Shown here: positions 20,998 through 32,058 of the stretch, piece after piece
Position numbering within the stretch: the first letter of the stretch is position 1
Layout of the letters: each line of letters opens with the position of its first letter
Source of the DNA: Calliopum simillimum
Taxonomy: Eukaryota > Arthropoda > Insecta > Diptera > Lauxaniidae
DNA: 64,000 nucleotides
Direction of reading: 5' to 3'
Assembly (NCBI GenBank): GCA_951812925.1
Contig: OX638368.1
Location: 80,582,909-80,646,908 of the forward strand
Position numbers and translations under genes: made by a program
Notes under the pieces: generated by a model
The model's database searches: none
Seen by the model: the letters and a program-made list of their open reading frames with translations, nothing else
Told to the model about the DNA's origin: nothing

Positions 20998-21629
20998 CCC
21001 AGAAGCGACTATGTTCGCCCGTTCCCAATGCCCTTTACATATGTTCCAAGTCCCATCTATCTCCGTCATCCTTGTTTTCCAACCCTTCAGGTTTTTTAAG
21101 GTGAATAAAATATACATACATATATTTATGTACCAACTTTTATAATGTTAGCTACTATAGGCGTAGAAATATAGCAGTATTGAGTATTTATACTGTACGG
21201 GGGGTACAAACCCCTTTCGTCCAATCCCTCTTAAGCTTAGCAGGCTGAATAGTAGACGCAATAAACATACATGTACCAAGTTTCATAATGATAACTGATA
21301 TAGGAACACTGATAAAGCATTTTGTGTGTTTTTTTCATTTGAGGGGTGCAACGTCCCCTAGTTAAATCCCCCTCAAATTTTGCATGGTGAGTGGTACATT
21401 CATTATGCATAAGTTCACCAACTTTCATAATCATAGCTTGTATAACTGTAAAGATATAGCATTTTTTGTATTTTTTTAGTATGGGAGGTGCAACCCCCGC
21501 TCCCCTCAGTGGAATCTCACCCCCTTAAGAACCTTCTACAGACCACAACAAACAATTTAAAAATCGGCCGTGTAGTTTTCGCGTTCATAAGCTACATACG
21601 GACACCATTTCATTTTTATATATATAGAT
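20998..21629. repeat. Retroposon-like tail with TATATATAGAT end
   Basis: Three loosely similar blocks describe caacccc...ttcataat...tagcat, and the 3' end reads cggacaccattt followed by tatatatatagat. This ending is common in insect SINE or RTE/Proto2 type retroposons. No coding frame survives. Confidence 0.45.
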
Positions 21630-22078
21630 TGGGGTGAAAGTATATTTCATTCCCCTCATTTATAAAAAAAAATCATTAAAATTGGAACAGTTTTACCGGT
21701 TTCCCAAGCAAAATGCTAACGTTACCAGGTGAAAAGCTTAGATGCAAATGTATGCGTGCACTTTATAAAATTAAAATTTTAAAGAAATAAGGGGCTGTCC
21801 ATAAACTCCATGACGCTAAAATTCGTTATATTGAACCCCCCCCCCCTATGTGACGGTAATTTTATATAAAAAATAAATAAAATACACCACGCGTGACGCT
21901 TGCTCGAACCCCCCCCCCCCCTCGGAGCGTCACAGAGTTTATGAACAACCCCTAAACAAAAACGCACATTTATAAATAATTGGGGTGAAAGTATATTTCA
22001 TTCCCCTTATTTAAAAAAAAAAAAAATCATTAAAATCGGAACAGTTTTGCTGGTTTCCCAAGCAAAATGCTAACGTTA
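21630..22078. repeat. Tandem repeat, unit about 186 bp, two copies (one with a MITE)
   Basis: The sequence from tggggtgaaag to aacgttac at 21630-21727 recurs at 21981-22078. The period is 351 bp with the MITE and its duplicated TAA, 186 bp without. The rest of the unit is also present at 2277-2371, so the outer BEL and the retroposon tail inserted within or next to this array. Confidence 0.8.
21791..21952. mobile_element. 162-bp PIF/Harbinger-type MITE, TAA target duplication
   Basis: Ends read ggggctgtccataaact on the left and, reverse-complemented, ggggttgttcataaact on the right, giving terminal inverted repeats of about 27 bp. TAA is duplicated at 21788-21790 and 21953-21955. The homologous unit at 2277-2371 shows the unoccupied site with a single TAA. 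Two C-runs of 10-13 bases lie inside. It encodes no protein. The 3-bp TAA and G-rich ends fit PIF/Harbinger. Confidence 0.92.
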
Positions 22079-23282
22079 CTCCAGTGATAGTCAAATGGAT
22101 TTATGCAAAAACGCCCTATAATTTAAATTTTTTCCTTCTTCGATAATTCTGTCAATATGCGTTAGTATTATGTGTTAGCGGTAATTATTTACTCATTTTA
22201 TTAGCTTTAATTGAATAAATTTGTTTTTCAAGGTTTAAATGATGGTTTGTTCTTTTTTTCAGCATTTAGAATCTTTAAATTGAATTATCTCGAAATGCCA
22301 TTTTTTGACTTGGGGCGTTAATGCACGCAACGCCTCAATTTTGACACGGCACAGTTTTTTATTTTATTGTTTATTTATATTCAAACTCTAATATTACAAT
22401 AAGCACTTTATTTATTTTAACTGGCACTGTGTAGACAACCTTTTTACCATAGAGTAGACTACAGGCGAATGGTGGTCAGATTTTTAGGGATTAGATACAT
22501 TTCTATGAATTTTGCAATATTTTCACTCACCACACGAACATCGTAATTTTTGGTGATACCAGACCTAACTAAACGAAAAATGGGAGTTTTGTGGTAGTAA
22601 GCTTTAGAAAAATTATACTGATGTGACGAATTTGAAAAACAAATTTATTCATTTCAATTAAAATCGAAGATCAAATTAGTTGTTTCTTATGTTAATAAAT
22701 TCCAAAATAAAAGAAAATACTACAATAAACCAAAGCAAACAAATTTTTTTATCGTCAATAAAATGAAAAAATTTGTTAACTCTCAAGCATTTCACATTTT
22801 TTGTTGCTTTTCCATACATTTCTCAGAATGTGCTTACACAAGACCAGATAAAGTGTCCACAAAAACACAGCGATTATTTAAAAGGTTATGAATTGCGCTT
22901 CGACCTTAAAAATTTTTTGTGCAGTTGCCAGAAAATTTTATTATAATAATTAGCTGAATTTTTCTTGTGTATGCACATTTTGAGAAACCTATAAGAAAGC
23001 ATCAACAAATAAGCTTAATTCAACACGGATAGATGTGCTAAAGACAATAACTAATAAATAGTCATAAAAAACGCAACTATTAATTGGGAAATCATAAAAT
23101 TGTATGTTTTCAGAAAAGGCGTTTTATTTTCGTACAAAATATCGAGTTATATTGTGTAGCCGCAAATAAAAGACGTACGTTCACTTCGTTCGTTAATTTC
23201 AGAATGCTCATCGCATTTGTGTTTCAATTGTTACAATCGTGCTTATGCTAGTTCTATTATACATACATACATTTACATGTAC
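22079..23282. other. AT-rich sequence, nothing recognised
   Basis: No coding frame, RNA gene or clear repeat seen in this 1.2 kb. Confidence 0.5.
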
Positions 23283-24060
23283 AGGGTACTCATCACGTAA
23301 CTTTTAAAACGATCATCGTTCGAACGATACTGTCCGACGATATCATCAAAAGCTTGCTTCATATAAACCTATCGCTATCGTATCTTCTATCGTATCGTCT
23401 ATCGTTCTGTTTTCATATGTTTCTGACAGAAGTGAAATTTTATTTTATTTTTTGTGAGTATTTGAGTATGTCAAGGAGAATTTTTTAAATGTAAGAGAAA
23501 GGTTTTTAAATATGAATCGTGTAAATAAATTACAAAAGAAGTGTTAAGCATACAAAAAAAAAAAAAAAAATTAAGCAGAAAGAGTCTCCTATTTTTTCTG
23601 CCAACAACTGCAATCGGTTATTGGAAACACCGGATGCTTCGTAGTATACTGCTTCAGTTTCTGTCTCTAAGTGGTAAAAATTTTCCACTTTATAAGAAAT
23701 GCAAATGTTGTACAGTGCGGCACAAACATTTGCAAAAACTGCTAGTTTTTTGGATTATATCGGATTTTTCTTTCTTCCAATAAGATTCATTGAAGGAATG
23801 TTTCCATACCAAGGAATCATGTGAAGATCCGGCGTATCTTGGATTTATTGCCGTTATTCGCATTTCATGATCGCAAATCTGTTGAGCAAATGCATGAAAA
23901 TTTGTTGATAGTATTTTTATATTTAAAATCATCGCATTTAAGCTATTTTTACCCTTTTTGTTGAAATACATTTGCTCATTTTCTCGGGGCCTTTGAAAAT
24001 ATAAATGTGTACCAACTATGCAACCGATTACTGAAAGCAAACATGTTATTAACCTTTTTT
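23283..24060 (-). mobile_element. PIF/Harbinger transposon fragment
   Basis: Contains a degenerate Harbinger transposase (23690-24040). The possible element end is gggtactcatcacg at about 23289; no matching opposite end was found, because a LINE tail abuts at about 24063. The palindromic gatcatcgttcgaacgat motifs at 23310-23330 may be subterminal. Confidence 0.5.
23690..24040 (-). pseudogene. HARBI1-like DDE transposase fragment
   Basis: The 116 residues show the conserved order of a DDE_Tnp_4 domain: VIGCIVGTH, QRPRENE, YFNKKGKNSLNAM, then MRITAINPRYAGSSHDSLVWKHS. In functional relatives the first motif is GCIDGTH; here the catalytic Asp is Val. The second catalytic Asp region (GSSHDS) is preserved. 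The N-terminal third and the final acidic residue are missing. A tttcag just upstream of the first motif looks like a splice acceptor. It is too short (relatives are 350-450 residues) to be active. Confidence 0.82.
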
Positions 24061-24062
24061 TA

Positions 24063-24800
24063 TAAATAGTTTAGGTTAACTTCAATTCAATTCAAAGTTT
24101 ATTTTACTTCTGCTTTTAAGCTTTTAGTTGTAGCGGAAGGAAGTTTGATGTATAACTAAATATTACAATGTATTACAATGTATCTTGTTATATATTTAGA
24201 TGATAATCGTAATTGGGCAATAATTTTTGTCATATGAAACTGATTGCGGTAAAATAGATAGGGCGCGGTGTTATTATCCAGTGACCTAAATATTCTGCAA
24301 TTCATTGTTGTCGAATTGGCCACTTTTAAAACATCTTGAAATTTTAGATGGCACTGGAGACGCTCAGGGGCTAAGTTCCGATTTGCTATCCAATCATCTG
24401 CGTTTAAAGAATGCCACAAATGTGACATGTTTATTAGCTGGAGGAACTGGTTGAACTGAGAGACCCAGTTTAACTCGATGCTTCCAATACCAGCAGCATG
24501 AAGACGAGATAAACGTGTTAGACATATGAATGGATAACGGCTTTGCTCCATTTGGAGGATACGAATTATATAGTTAAAACCTAGTTCGAAAATTTTTAAG
24601 GAGACTGTTGAAACACCCAACTCTAGTATTAGAGAAGCGTTTGCGGTAGCTCTTGGTAGAGAGAGTAAACGTTTATAGTATGTTGATTGTACAATTTCTA
24701 GTTGTTCGCAGTACCTCAGACCCCACACCTCGGCTGAGAACAAAAGAGTATAGGCTACTATACTATCAAACAGTTTAACTCTGCCCTGGTTTTAAAGGTG
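24063..24800 (-). pseudogene. 5'-truncated LINE, reverse transcriptase C-terminus and 3' tail
   Basis: A 195-residue frame (24156-24743) has AEVWGLRYCEQLEIVQSTYYKRLLSLP, typical of the region after the RT domain in insect non-LTR retrotransposons. It reads GAEVWG...LE..Q....K..L.LP, then repeats of Leu-rich helices. The 3' side has a short repeated attgtaatac tail and ends near 24063. Truncation of the 5' part is normal for LINE insertion. The clade was not determined. Confidence 0.7.
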
Positions 24801-25612
24801 CCAGCGGTCCTGCTCAACCGAGAAAGTAACATTTGATTAGAATTTTTTAATAACTTTTTTTGATATTTTTTCTTTATTTTGCAGAGATCCTATTAAAATG
24901 CTTCAGCACTATAGTGATGCCTTAAACTTTGTTTTAAAAATATTTATTAATATATTTAGCATAATAGAAAAAGCTTATTATATTTTTATATTATTTTCAT
25001 ATTACATTTTTATTCCAATATTCCGTTTATGGAATTCGTTAGCATTATTTTAAGTTTGTTATTTGAAAATGTTAAATAATATGCATCTGAAACAGCAAAT
25101 TTTTTGTCTTCTTAAAAGTCAAAAATTTAATTGTTCATATAAAATTTTTTAACTATTGTGTAATAAAATAAGTAGTCATATTAACTTGCGTTAAGATATT
25201 TTTTCGGAATTTTTTAAGTGTTTGATTTTTAATTTTAAGATTGCCATTAAATTTGTAAAACTGAACTAGTGGATTTTTTTAGAATCATAATTTATAATAA
25301 TGATTAATAACACTAGTTTACAGCCAAAATTCCCAGTGAATGCCATTATTCATTTTATATGTAAAATGGGCTGCTGATTCCGAAAATCACATTATTTTTT
25401 TTTTCTTTCGTGTCGTTTTTGAGATATCGGTCATTTTCGGTCTTTGGACCAAAAAAAAAAGATAGTTCCATTTAATTACAAATATCTTAAGAACCAATGT
25501 TTGCGTTTAAACATGTTATATGTCCTATTAAAGGTAATTAAATTACCTGCAAATAATATTCACATCACTTTTTGGTTGGTTCGTTAGTTTTGGCGAAATA
25601 CATTTAGTACGA
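24801..25612. other. AT-rich sequence, nothing recognised
   Basis: No coding frame seen. Contains A-runs and weak similarity in style to the palindrome that follows. Confidence 0.45.
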
Positions 25613-26180
25613 GATCCGGCAGTAAAAAAATGTATCGATCGAGTTTTTAGTTAAAATCTAGTTTTTACATATATTTAGGAATGGGAGAATATATTTTTGC
25701 TGGGTTGCCTCTCGAAATGTGGCCGCAAGTATAATCAAATTGCGATAACTTATGAACCGTGAGTCGCACGAGAAAAAGTGTCCAGATCTTTTTTATGGGG
25801 AGTCATATGCTCTACAAGTAATTTTTATTATATGTAAAAAAAAAAAATACCGTTTAGGAGTTATTTGTTAAAAACCGATTTTTTTTACGTTTATTGTTTA
25901 TTGCGTAAAAAAAATCGGTTTTTAATAAATAATTCGGAAACGGTAAATTTTTTTTAACATATAATAAAAATTACTTGTAGAGCATATGACTCCCCATAAA
26001 AAAGATCTGGACACTTTTTCTCGTGTGACTCACGGTTTATAAGTTATCGCAGTTTGATAATACTTGCGGCCACATTTCGAGAGGCAACCCAGCAAAAATA
26101 TATTCCTCCATTCCTAAATATATGTAAAAACTAGATTTTAACTAAAAACTCGATCGATACATTTTTTTACTGCCGGATCT
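25613..26180. repeat. Near-perfect palindrome, arms about 277 bp, loop 14 bp
   Basis: Left arm 25613-25889 starts gatccggcag; right arm 25904-26180 ends ctgccggatc. Only scattered mismatches are seen, and the loop is tttattgtttattg-like. Transcribed, it would make a hairpin of nearly 280 bp. Confidence 0.92.
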
Positions 26181-26316
26181 TAGACTAATTGATTTCTAAA
26201 AAAAAAACATTTTTTTTTTCCGAAAAAATTAAGAAAAAATCGAAATCAACTTCAAATTTATACAAGAAAAAAAAAACTTTTTTATAATATTTTGTTTTTT
26301 TGTATCATAGCCTATA

Positions 26317-26728
26317 TATTTATGAAGAAAATAAGATACCACATAAGAAAATCGATGGAAAAATGCAAAAGTTGTATACAATTCATTGATAAATTACTAA
26401 AATGCGTTTTTCCCTATTTTTTTCGTTTTTTTGTAATAAACTGTTCGATAATTTGAAACTTTTTGTAAAACACATGAGAAAATCCAAAAAATTCTTAAAG
26501 TAGGCGCTAAAAAAAAATACCCGTGTCTCGTCGTTTTTCTCCAGCACATCAGATTTTTTTTTAATCGATTTTTGAAGTTTTTTAATCCAGTTTATTACAA
26601 AAAAAAAAAAAACGAAAAAAAATAAGCAAAAGCGCATTGTAGTAATTTATCAATGAATTGTACACAACTTTTACATTTTTCCATCGATTTTCTTAAATAA
26701 TATCTTATTTACTTTACAAATATATAGA
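26317..26728. repeat. Inverted repeat, arms about 130 bp
   Basis: The left arm (about 26317-26445) with aaaatgcaaaagttgtatac and the right arm (about 26588-26728) with its complement surround a 140-bp spacer. The spacer itself pairs with 27757-27880 (next entry). Confidence 0.8.
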
Positions 26729-27885
26729 ATATGATATTAAAAAACAAAATGATTTTTTTGAAGTTTTTTTTATCCACTGTACATGAAAAAACCAAAAATA
26801 CCGCATTCTTGTGTTAAATCGATGAATTTAACTATATAATCCTTACATCTGAGGTGTATCATGTGTTCAGCAAACTTATGCAAGATATTGCGGGGAATAT
26901 TTTTGTATAAAATTTTAATCCTTTTTAACCCCCACATGTGGGTAATTTTTGCTCTTTTCTTAAAAAGGTACAAAAATGACACCCAAAACAAGGGAATATT
27001 GAGTCAAATTTCGATCTTTACTTGTTTGGAAACAAGTATTGAAATTTTATAGCAAATATTTCTGAAGTACAAACTGAGTCCGAAACCAAAAAAATCGTTA
27101 AAATCAATTAGGACTTTTCACATTGCATATTAATTACATCCCTGACGCGCTTACCTTAAGTTTTATGAATTTTTCGTCTTTGGTAACTCTAACTGCAATT
27201 TTTTGTAGGATATTTTTGCAAAATTTTTTAACCCATTGTGGCTCAGTTTTAGAAAAAGGGGTCAAAAAGACCCATAAAAACAGGATATAATAGGTTAATG
27301 TATTCTAGGAAAATGATCCTTGTGTGATTTCGTTATGATCTTGTGAGAACGAGTTTTGTCCAAAATGTCGTTTTAGAGTTTTACAGTGGGTTGAAATTTG
27401 GAAAATATATATTGTTAAAACTGCTTACTGATTTTAACGATTTTTTTGCTTCGGGATAAAGTTTTGCTTTTTTAGTGTTCAGCAACTAGTAGTGAAATTG
27501 TGTAGCAAATATTTCTGTGGTATATACTGACTCAATACTCCCCTGTTTTAGGTGTCATTTTTGTACGTTTTTAAGAAAAGGGAAAAAATGACCCACATGT
27601 GGGCGTTGTATAGGGTTCAAATTTTCTACAAAAATATTCCCCGTAATATCCTGCATAAGTTTGCTGAACACATGATACACCTCAAATGTAAAGATCATAT
27701 AGTAAAATTCATCGATTTAACACAAGAATGTGGTATTTTTGTTTTTTCATGTACAGTGGATAAAAAAACTTCAAAAATCGATTAAAAAAAATGTGAAGTG
27801 CTGGGGGAAAACCACGAGACACGGGTATTTTTTTTAACGTCTACTTTAAGAATTTTTTGGATTTTCTCATGTGTTTTTTTTTTGT
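26472..27885. repeat. Large interrupted inverted repeat
   Basis: 26472-26585 and 26757-26995 are complementary to 27757-27880 and 27530-27775 respectively. They share, for example, cacatgagaaaatcc and its complement at the ends, and cccacatgtggg blocks near the centre (26931 and 27592). About 170 bp in the left arm have no partner in the right arm and coincide with the right arm of the 26317-26728 repeat, so one palindrome is inserted into another. Confidence 0.8.
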
Positions 27886-28293
27886 GTCGAACATTGTTAT
27901 TAATTCAAATTAATGTATATCGATACCTTAGAGCGGTTATGGTATCCTTGTGGGCTTCTTTACAGAGTGGAAAGCCGTGGGATGTCAAAATACCACTAAA
28001 ACACTAAAATATTCGAGAATTAAGAAAAAACCTATCTCCAAACTGAAATTTTTTGAAGAGCGCTACTGTGCTATCTGCACTGAATATTCAAATAAGACAC
28101 ATTTTTAAATAAAATTTTTTGTTTTTTTTTTCGTGTTTTCTATGCATTTCATGTTTTTTACGACATTTTAGTGCAACAAACTTTTTTCATGTGATTTTTG
28201 CGGGTTAGTTTTTATTTTTAAGTTTTGTTTTTAAGGAGGTTTAACTAACCAATTATTTCCAATTGTAAATTAAAACATTTAAATACAATTTTT

Positions 28294-28334
28294 AGCCGAC
28301 AACTCGTCAATAGAATGTTGACATCTTCAGGGCT
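28294..28334 (-). ncRNA. Hammerhead-ribozyme-like motif (copy 1, core mutated)
   Basis: The minus strand has AGCC (stem I), the catalytic box CTGAAGA, a stem-loop of GTCAA/TTGAC with loop cattcta, then GAGT where a hammerhead needs GAAA, then GTC and GGCT (stem I partner). The cleavage would follow GTC. The GAAA box is lost, so this copy is probably inactive. Confidence 0.7.
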
Positions 28335-28502
28335 TTTATAAATTTTATTCTAAAACAGAAAACATTTCTTAAAATTTCACACAATAAAAACATGAATATA
28401 ATTTAACACTTACTTTATGTTTTTATAACATTAATAATGAGAAATATAAAATGAAAATTTTCCAAAAGTCAAAAATAAAAAAATTCATGACTTGCACTAC
28501 TT

Positions 28503-28798
28503 TTAATTTAAAATTGCTGCATAATTGTAACCTATGCTGTCGGTGTCTTCTTTGTAATTTAACGCCCCGTCGCATTGTTGTTGAAGTCTCAAACATTCCA
28601 ACGTCATTCGTTTTCTTGTTCTATTTCCGTATCTAAAATTTTCATATTGTTAAAATCAGCTGTGTGATCCGTTTCCATTATGTGTTGTGCAAGTGCTGTC
28701 GTCATCTTTTTGTTTTTTATGTCGTTTTTATGTTCTTGCATTCTTATTTGAGTTGCGCGCTGCGATTGACCGATGTAAACATTTCGGCAATTTTCGTT
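28503..28798 (-). pseudogene. GIY-YIG endonuclease domain of Penelope-like element
   Basis: The minus strand encodes NVYIGQSQRATQIRMQEHKND, then ALAQHIMETDHTADFNNMKILD, the usual YIG, Arg-helix and Glu blocks of the Penelope endonuclease, and a C-terminal LECLRLQQQCDGALNYKED tail before a TAA at 28503-28505. A 1-base frameshift near 28603 separates the two parts. The domain would nick target DNA for insertion. The GIY half and the reverse transcriptase are missing. Confidence 0.8.
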
Positions 28799-28919
28799 TT
28801 CATTTTATATTTCTCATTATTAATGTTATAAAAACATAAAGTAAGTGTTAAATTATATTCATGTTTTTATTGTGTGAAATTTTGAGAAATGTTTTCTTTT
28901 TTAGAATAAAATTTATAAA

Positions 28920-28960
28920 AGCCCTGAAGGTGTCAACATTCTATTGACGAAACGTCGGCT
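28920..28960 (+). ncRNA. Hammerhead-ribozyme-like motif (copy 2, core mutated)
   Basis: The plus strand reads AGCC, CTGAAGG (a hammerhead needs CTGANGA), stem-loop GTCAA/TTGAC, GAAAC, GTC, GGCT. Only the last base of the first box departs from the core; the second box is intact. It is the inverted partner of copy 1, and the two copies together display both boxes of the ancestral motif. Confidence 0.72.
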
Positions 28961-29040
28961 AAAAATTGTCTTTAAATGTTTTAATTTACATTTGGAAATA
29001 ATTGGTTAGTTAAACCTCCTTAAAAACAAAACTTAAACTT

Positions 29041-30600
29041 TTTTCACCCAAGGGTCCCCTTGAATGTAGGAAAAAAAAAAATTGTTAAAACTTTTTTTCT
29101 TGTTTCATATGAATTTGCAAATGTTAAACGGGCGGAGGTCAATAGAGGGCAAAAGTAATGTCATACACATTATGTGCCATAACAATAGGTTATTTGCCTG
29201 ATATTATTTTTTAAGCTCAATGCTATCAATTTCACTTCATCAAGTAAACTTTCTGTGAAAACAGAGATTAGTTTTATTAATTTCTAACAAAATGACAGCC
29301 TTTTATCGGGGCAATTTACATTCTTTGGTTTAATTTAATTGGAGATGCTCTGCCCTTTGTACAAGAGAAGGTGTCGCAACGCTCACCGGGAAATGCTAGT
29401 CGCTCATAAAATTTACTAAAGGTTTCGGTTATTTTAATAGTAGTGCAATTTCATATAAGAGCAGAAGTAATGGCATATATAAACTGGCTGGGATTTAGTT
29501 AAAAATTAATTGAATTGGTTTAAAACATAAAATTATGTTTAAATATACTTTAGGTAACATTATTGCATGTATCCTTATATCAAAATCGCAGCCAGTTCTA
29601 AATAACAACTGTTTGGAATCTTCTTTTGCATTTCCCAACAGTTGAAAAAATGGAGATAAGACTATAGCGCTCTAAGGTATCGATATGAAAAATTGTAAAA
29701 ATATTACTTGTCATTTCGTCGGTTTAAAACGACAAGTAGACATGTACATTTTTGTTTTTGTTTTTTTATATGAGATTTCAAGTGTTTTGCTTTTTATTTC
29801 GAATATAAATTGAATAGGGACTACATTTCGAAAAACCAACTACACTGGAGACGTTTTTTCTTCATTGTTGGGTATTAAACAAACGTCTTTATTGTATGCT
29901 GCTATACAAACGAATGCCCGAATATATTTTTTAATTTATTTATTTGTTTAAATTTAAATTACTGAGCCATTTGCTCTCGTAAACTACAATGAATTTCATA
30001 ATTCATACAACATAATTAAAAGTTCAAGAATTAAAATAAATGGACGAGACCAAGATTATAAGTCCCATGTAGAAAGCATCTGTAGTAGTGGTTACAAAAA
30101 AGAAAGAAGCGGTTCAAATAGTACCTGAAGAAAGCATTTTGAATATACAATGGAAGAATATAGTCATGAGAGTTTCCTACAATTGATCTTATGAACTCTT
30201 TATCCAGGAACTATGGCACTTCAAAGAAAGGTGCTCACGAACCGCTACAGCGCTAGAAAAAAAAACGCTATACAATGCAACCACTATCTTGAAGAAAAGC
30301 TCTGGAAGGAGCGCTATGACCATGGCGCTAGCTAGCTGCCTTTGTGGAAGCTGTTACCAAGTATTACCATTGCTAAAGCAAGGCCTCATCCAGCCGAGTA
30401 GATGGCTGAACGCTGTAGATGTTAAGGTTCACAATGCAGAGTTGAGCTAGTAGCCAACATCCGTTCGGAAATAGCCATGTGCGAATAACAGCACAACAGG
30501 TGCTCAAAACACAAAATGCTATGATTGGTATTATTTTGTGTTTAATTAAAATCAATAGCCAATCAATATCAATTGACATGATCTTATAACATGACACATA
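29041..30600. other. Unassigned sequence
   Basis: No coding frame of note. About 30200-30520 is GC-richer than its surroundings but shows no recognisable protein. The motif tatcgatacctta/agagcg at 27916 recurs inverted at about 29680. Confidence 0.45.
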
Positions 30601-31934
30601 CCGCCCTGTTCCCAATTCCACTTTCACGTGAAAGTGGGTATAAAGTGGAATGCAAAACTTTTTGAAAAGTCGGCATTAATTTTGCTTTTTTATAGCGGTT
30701 TTTTCGATCAAATTGAGAAAAAAAAAAATACACACATATAAGCTCCAGAGTTTTTTCCTTTTTTAGCGAGTAATTCTACTTTTTATTGCAAATGTACCGG
30801 CCTGTTCCGTAATCCGTGTAATTTCGATTACTTTTGATTTCGAGGACTTGTTGATTACTTTTTATTTTCGATGTGGATGTGAAGCCTATTCAACGACTGT
30901 TCAAGACGTTTAACTTTTCACAGTAGAAACGCAAACTTTTTAGCTGTCAGTTAAAAAATACACACAAGTAAACAAGATTTATGAATCAAAATGCTTTTTA
31001 TTAAATTAATTAACTTTAATTGAGTTTCACTTTCCCAACGGCTGCTGCAATGCACTTGAAATTATAAATGCTCGCAATTTTGTCTGTCAAAATAGTGTAT
31101 TAGGCGAGATGCCCAATTATGGGGTTTCCTCTGATTTGAGGGAATTTCAGAAAGTTTTTTTTCATGCTCAGTGCATTTTATTGGGTTGATTAGATGTTCT
31201 ATTGCAATTTAAGAAATAAAATCAGGTGGCATCCTGTTTTCGAACTATTCTTAAAGCCGCTTCAGACTGTCTGAGAAGTCATACAGAAACTCTTATGAGA
31301 TGCCAAATATGGCAACTCTGATAGTGTGAATGTAAATTTATTCCACAAATGATTTATCAGAAGAAAACTCATATGAGTTATTTTGGCATTAGATTTGAAT
31401 CTATTTGAAAAGAGAAGTCATATGAGTTTTCAAATTTTTTAATGTTATTTGAAAAATATAAAATTAAAACAATTTGAACAAAATAAATAAAAACAATAAA
31501 AATTTGACAGTCAGAGAAAAAATCAAATAGAAAAACATAAGAAAACGCAAATGACTTCTCAGATAGTCTGAAGTACCTTTTACTAACACCATGATATAAT
31601 GAAATGTCAAATAATTCACACAAACACTGACTTCGAAAATGCCAATTTGCCGACTTTTTACTTGTCATCGGAAAAAATATTTTTTTAGTTAGAGTTTTTC
31701 ATTTCAGCAATATTAATAATATTACATTTGCAATAAAAATTAGAATAACTCGCTAAAAAAGGGAAAAACTCTGGAGCTTATTCGTGTGTATTTTTTTTCT
31801 CAATTTGATCGAAAAAACAGCTTTAAAAAAGCAAACTAATTGAAAAGTCGTAGCATAATGCCGACTTTTCAAAAAGTTTTGCATTCCACTTTATACCCAC
31901 ATTCACGTGAAAGTGGAATTGGGAACAGGGCGGG
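30601..31934. mobile_element. TIR element, inverted repeats about 190 bp, possible TA duplication
   Basis: The left end reads ccgccctgttcccaattcc and the right end is its complement (to about 31933). Complementarity runs inward to about 30792 and from about 31728. TA flanks both ends. No transposase. An inner palindrome, tcacgtgaaagtg, lies in each terminal repeat. Confidence 0.75.
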
Positions 31935-32058
31935 TAATATTATTAATATTGCAGAAATAAAAAACTAAAAAAACATTTTTTCCGATGACAAGTAAAAAGT
32001 CGGCAAATTGGCATTTTCGAAGTCAGTGTTTGTGTGAATTATTTGACATTTCATTATG
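31593..32058. repeat. Inverted repeat around the right TIR
   Basis: 31593-31727 is complementary to about 31937-32058 (shared cataatgaaatgtcaaataa), with the right TIR of the neighbouring element between. 32058 is also where the gypsy reading frame is lost, so it is a breakpoint. Confidence 0.78.

Larger units (their letters stand above)
28214..29040 (-). mobile_element. Penelope-like element remnant with inverted pseudo-LTRs
   Basis: Two inverted arms (28214-28457 and 28796-29040) enclose a degenerate GIY-YIG endonuclease frame (28503-28798, minus). Each arm contains a hammerhead-like motif. Penelope-like elements have pLTRs that may be direct or inverted, a C-terminal GIY-YIG domain and hammerhead motifs in the pLTRs; all three are seen here. 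The reverse transcriptase is absent, so this is a deeply 5'-truncated copy. Confidence 0.82.

Noticed and set aside
23300..23420. Cluster of tatcgt/acgatc motifs considered as a regulatory array
   Set aside because: Next to a Harbinger fragment and better explained as subterminal transposon repeats; no gene nearby.
30060..30520. GC-richer patch considered as a host exon
   Set aside because: No open frame with protein-like features on either strand and no clear splice pattern.
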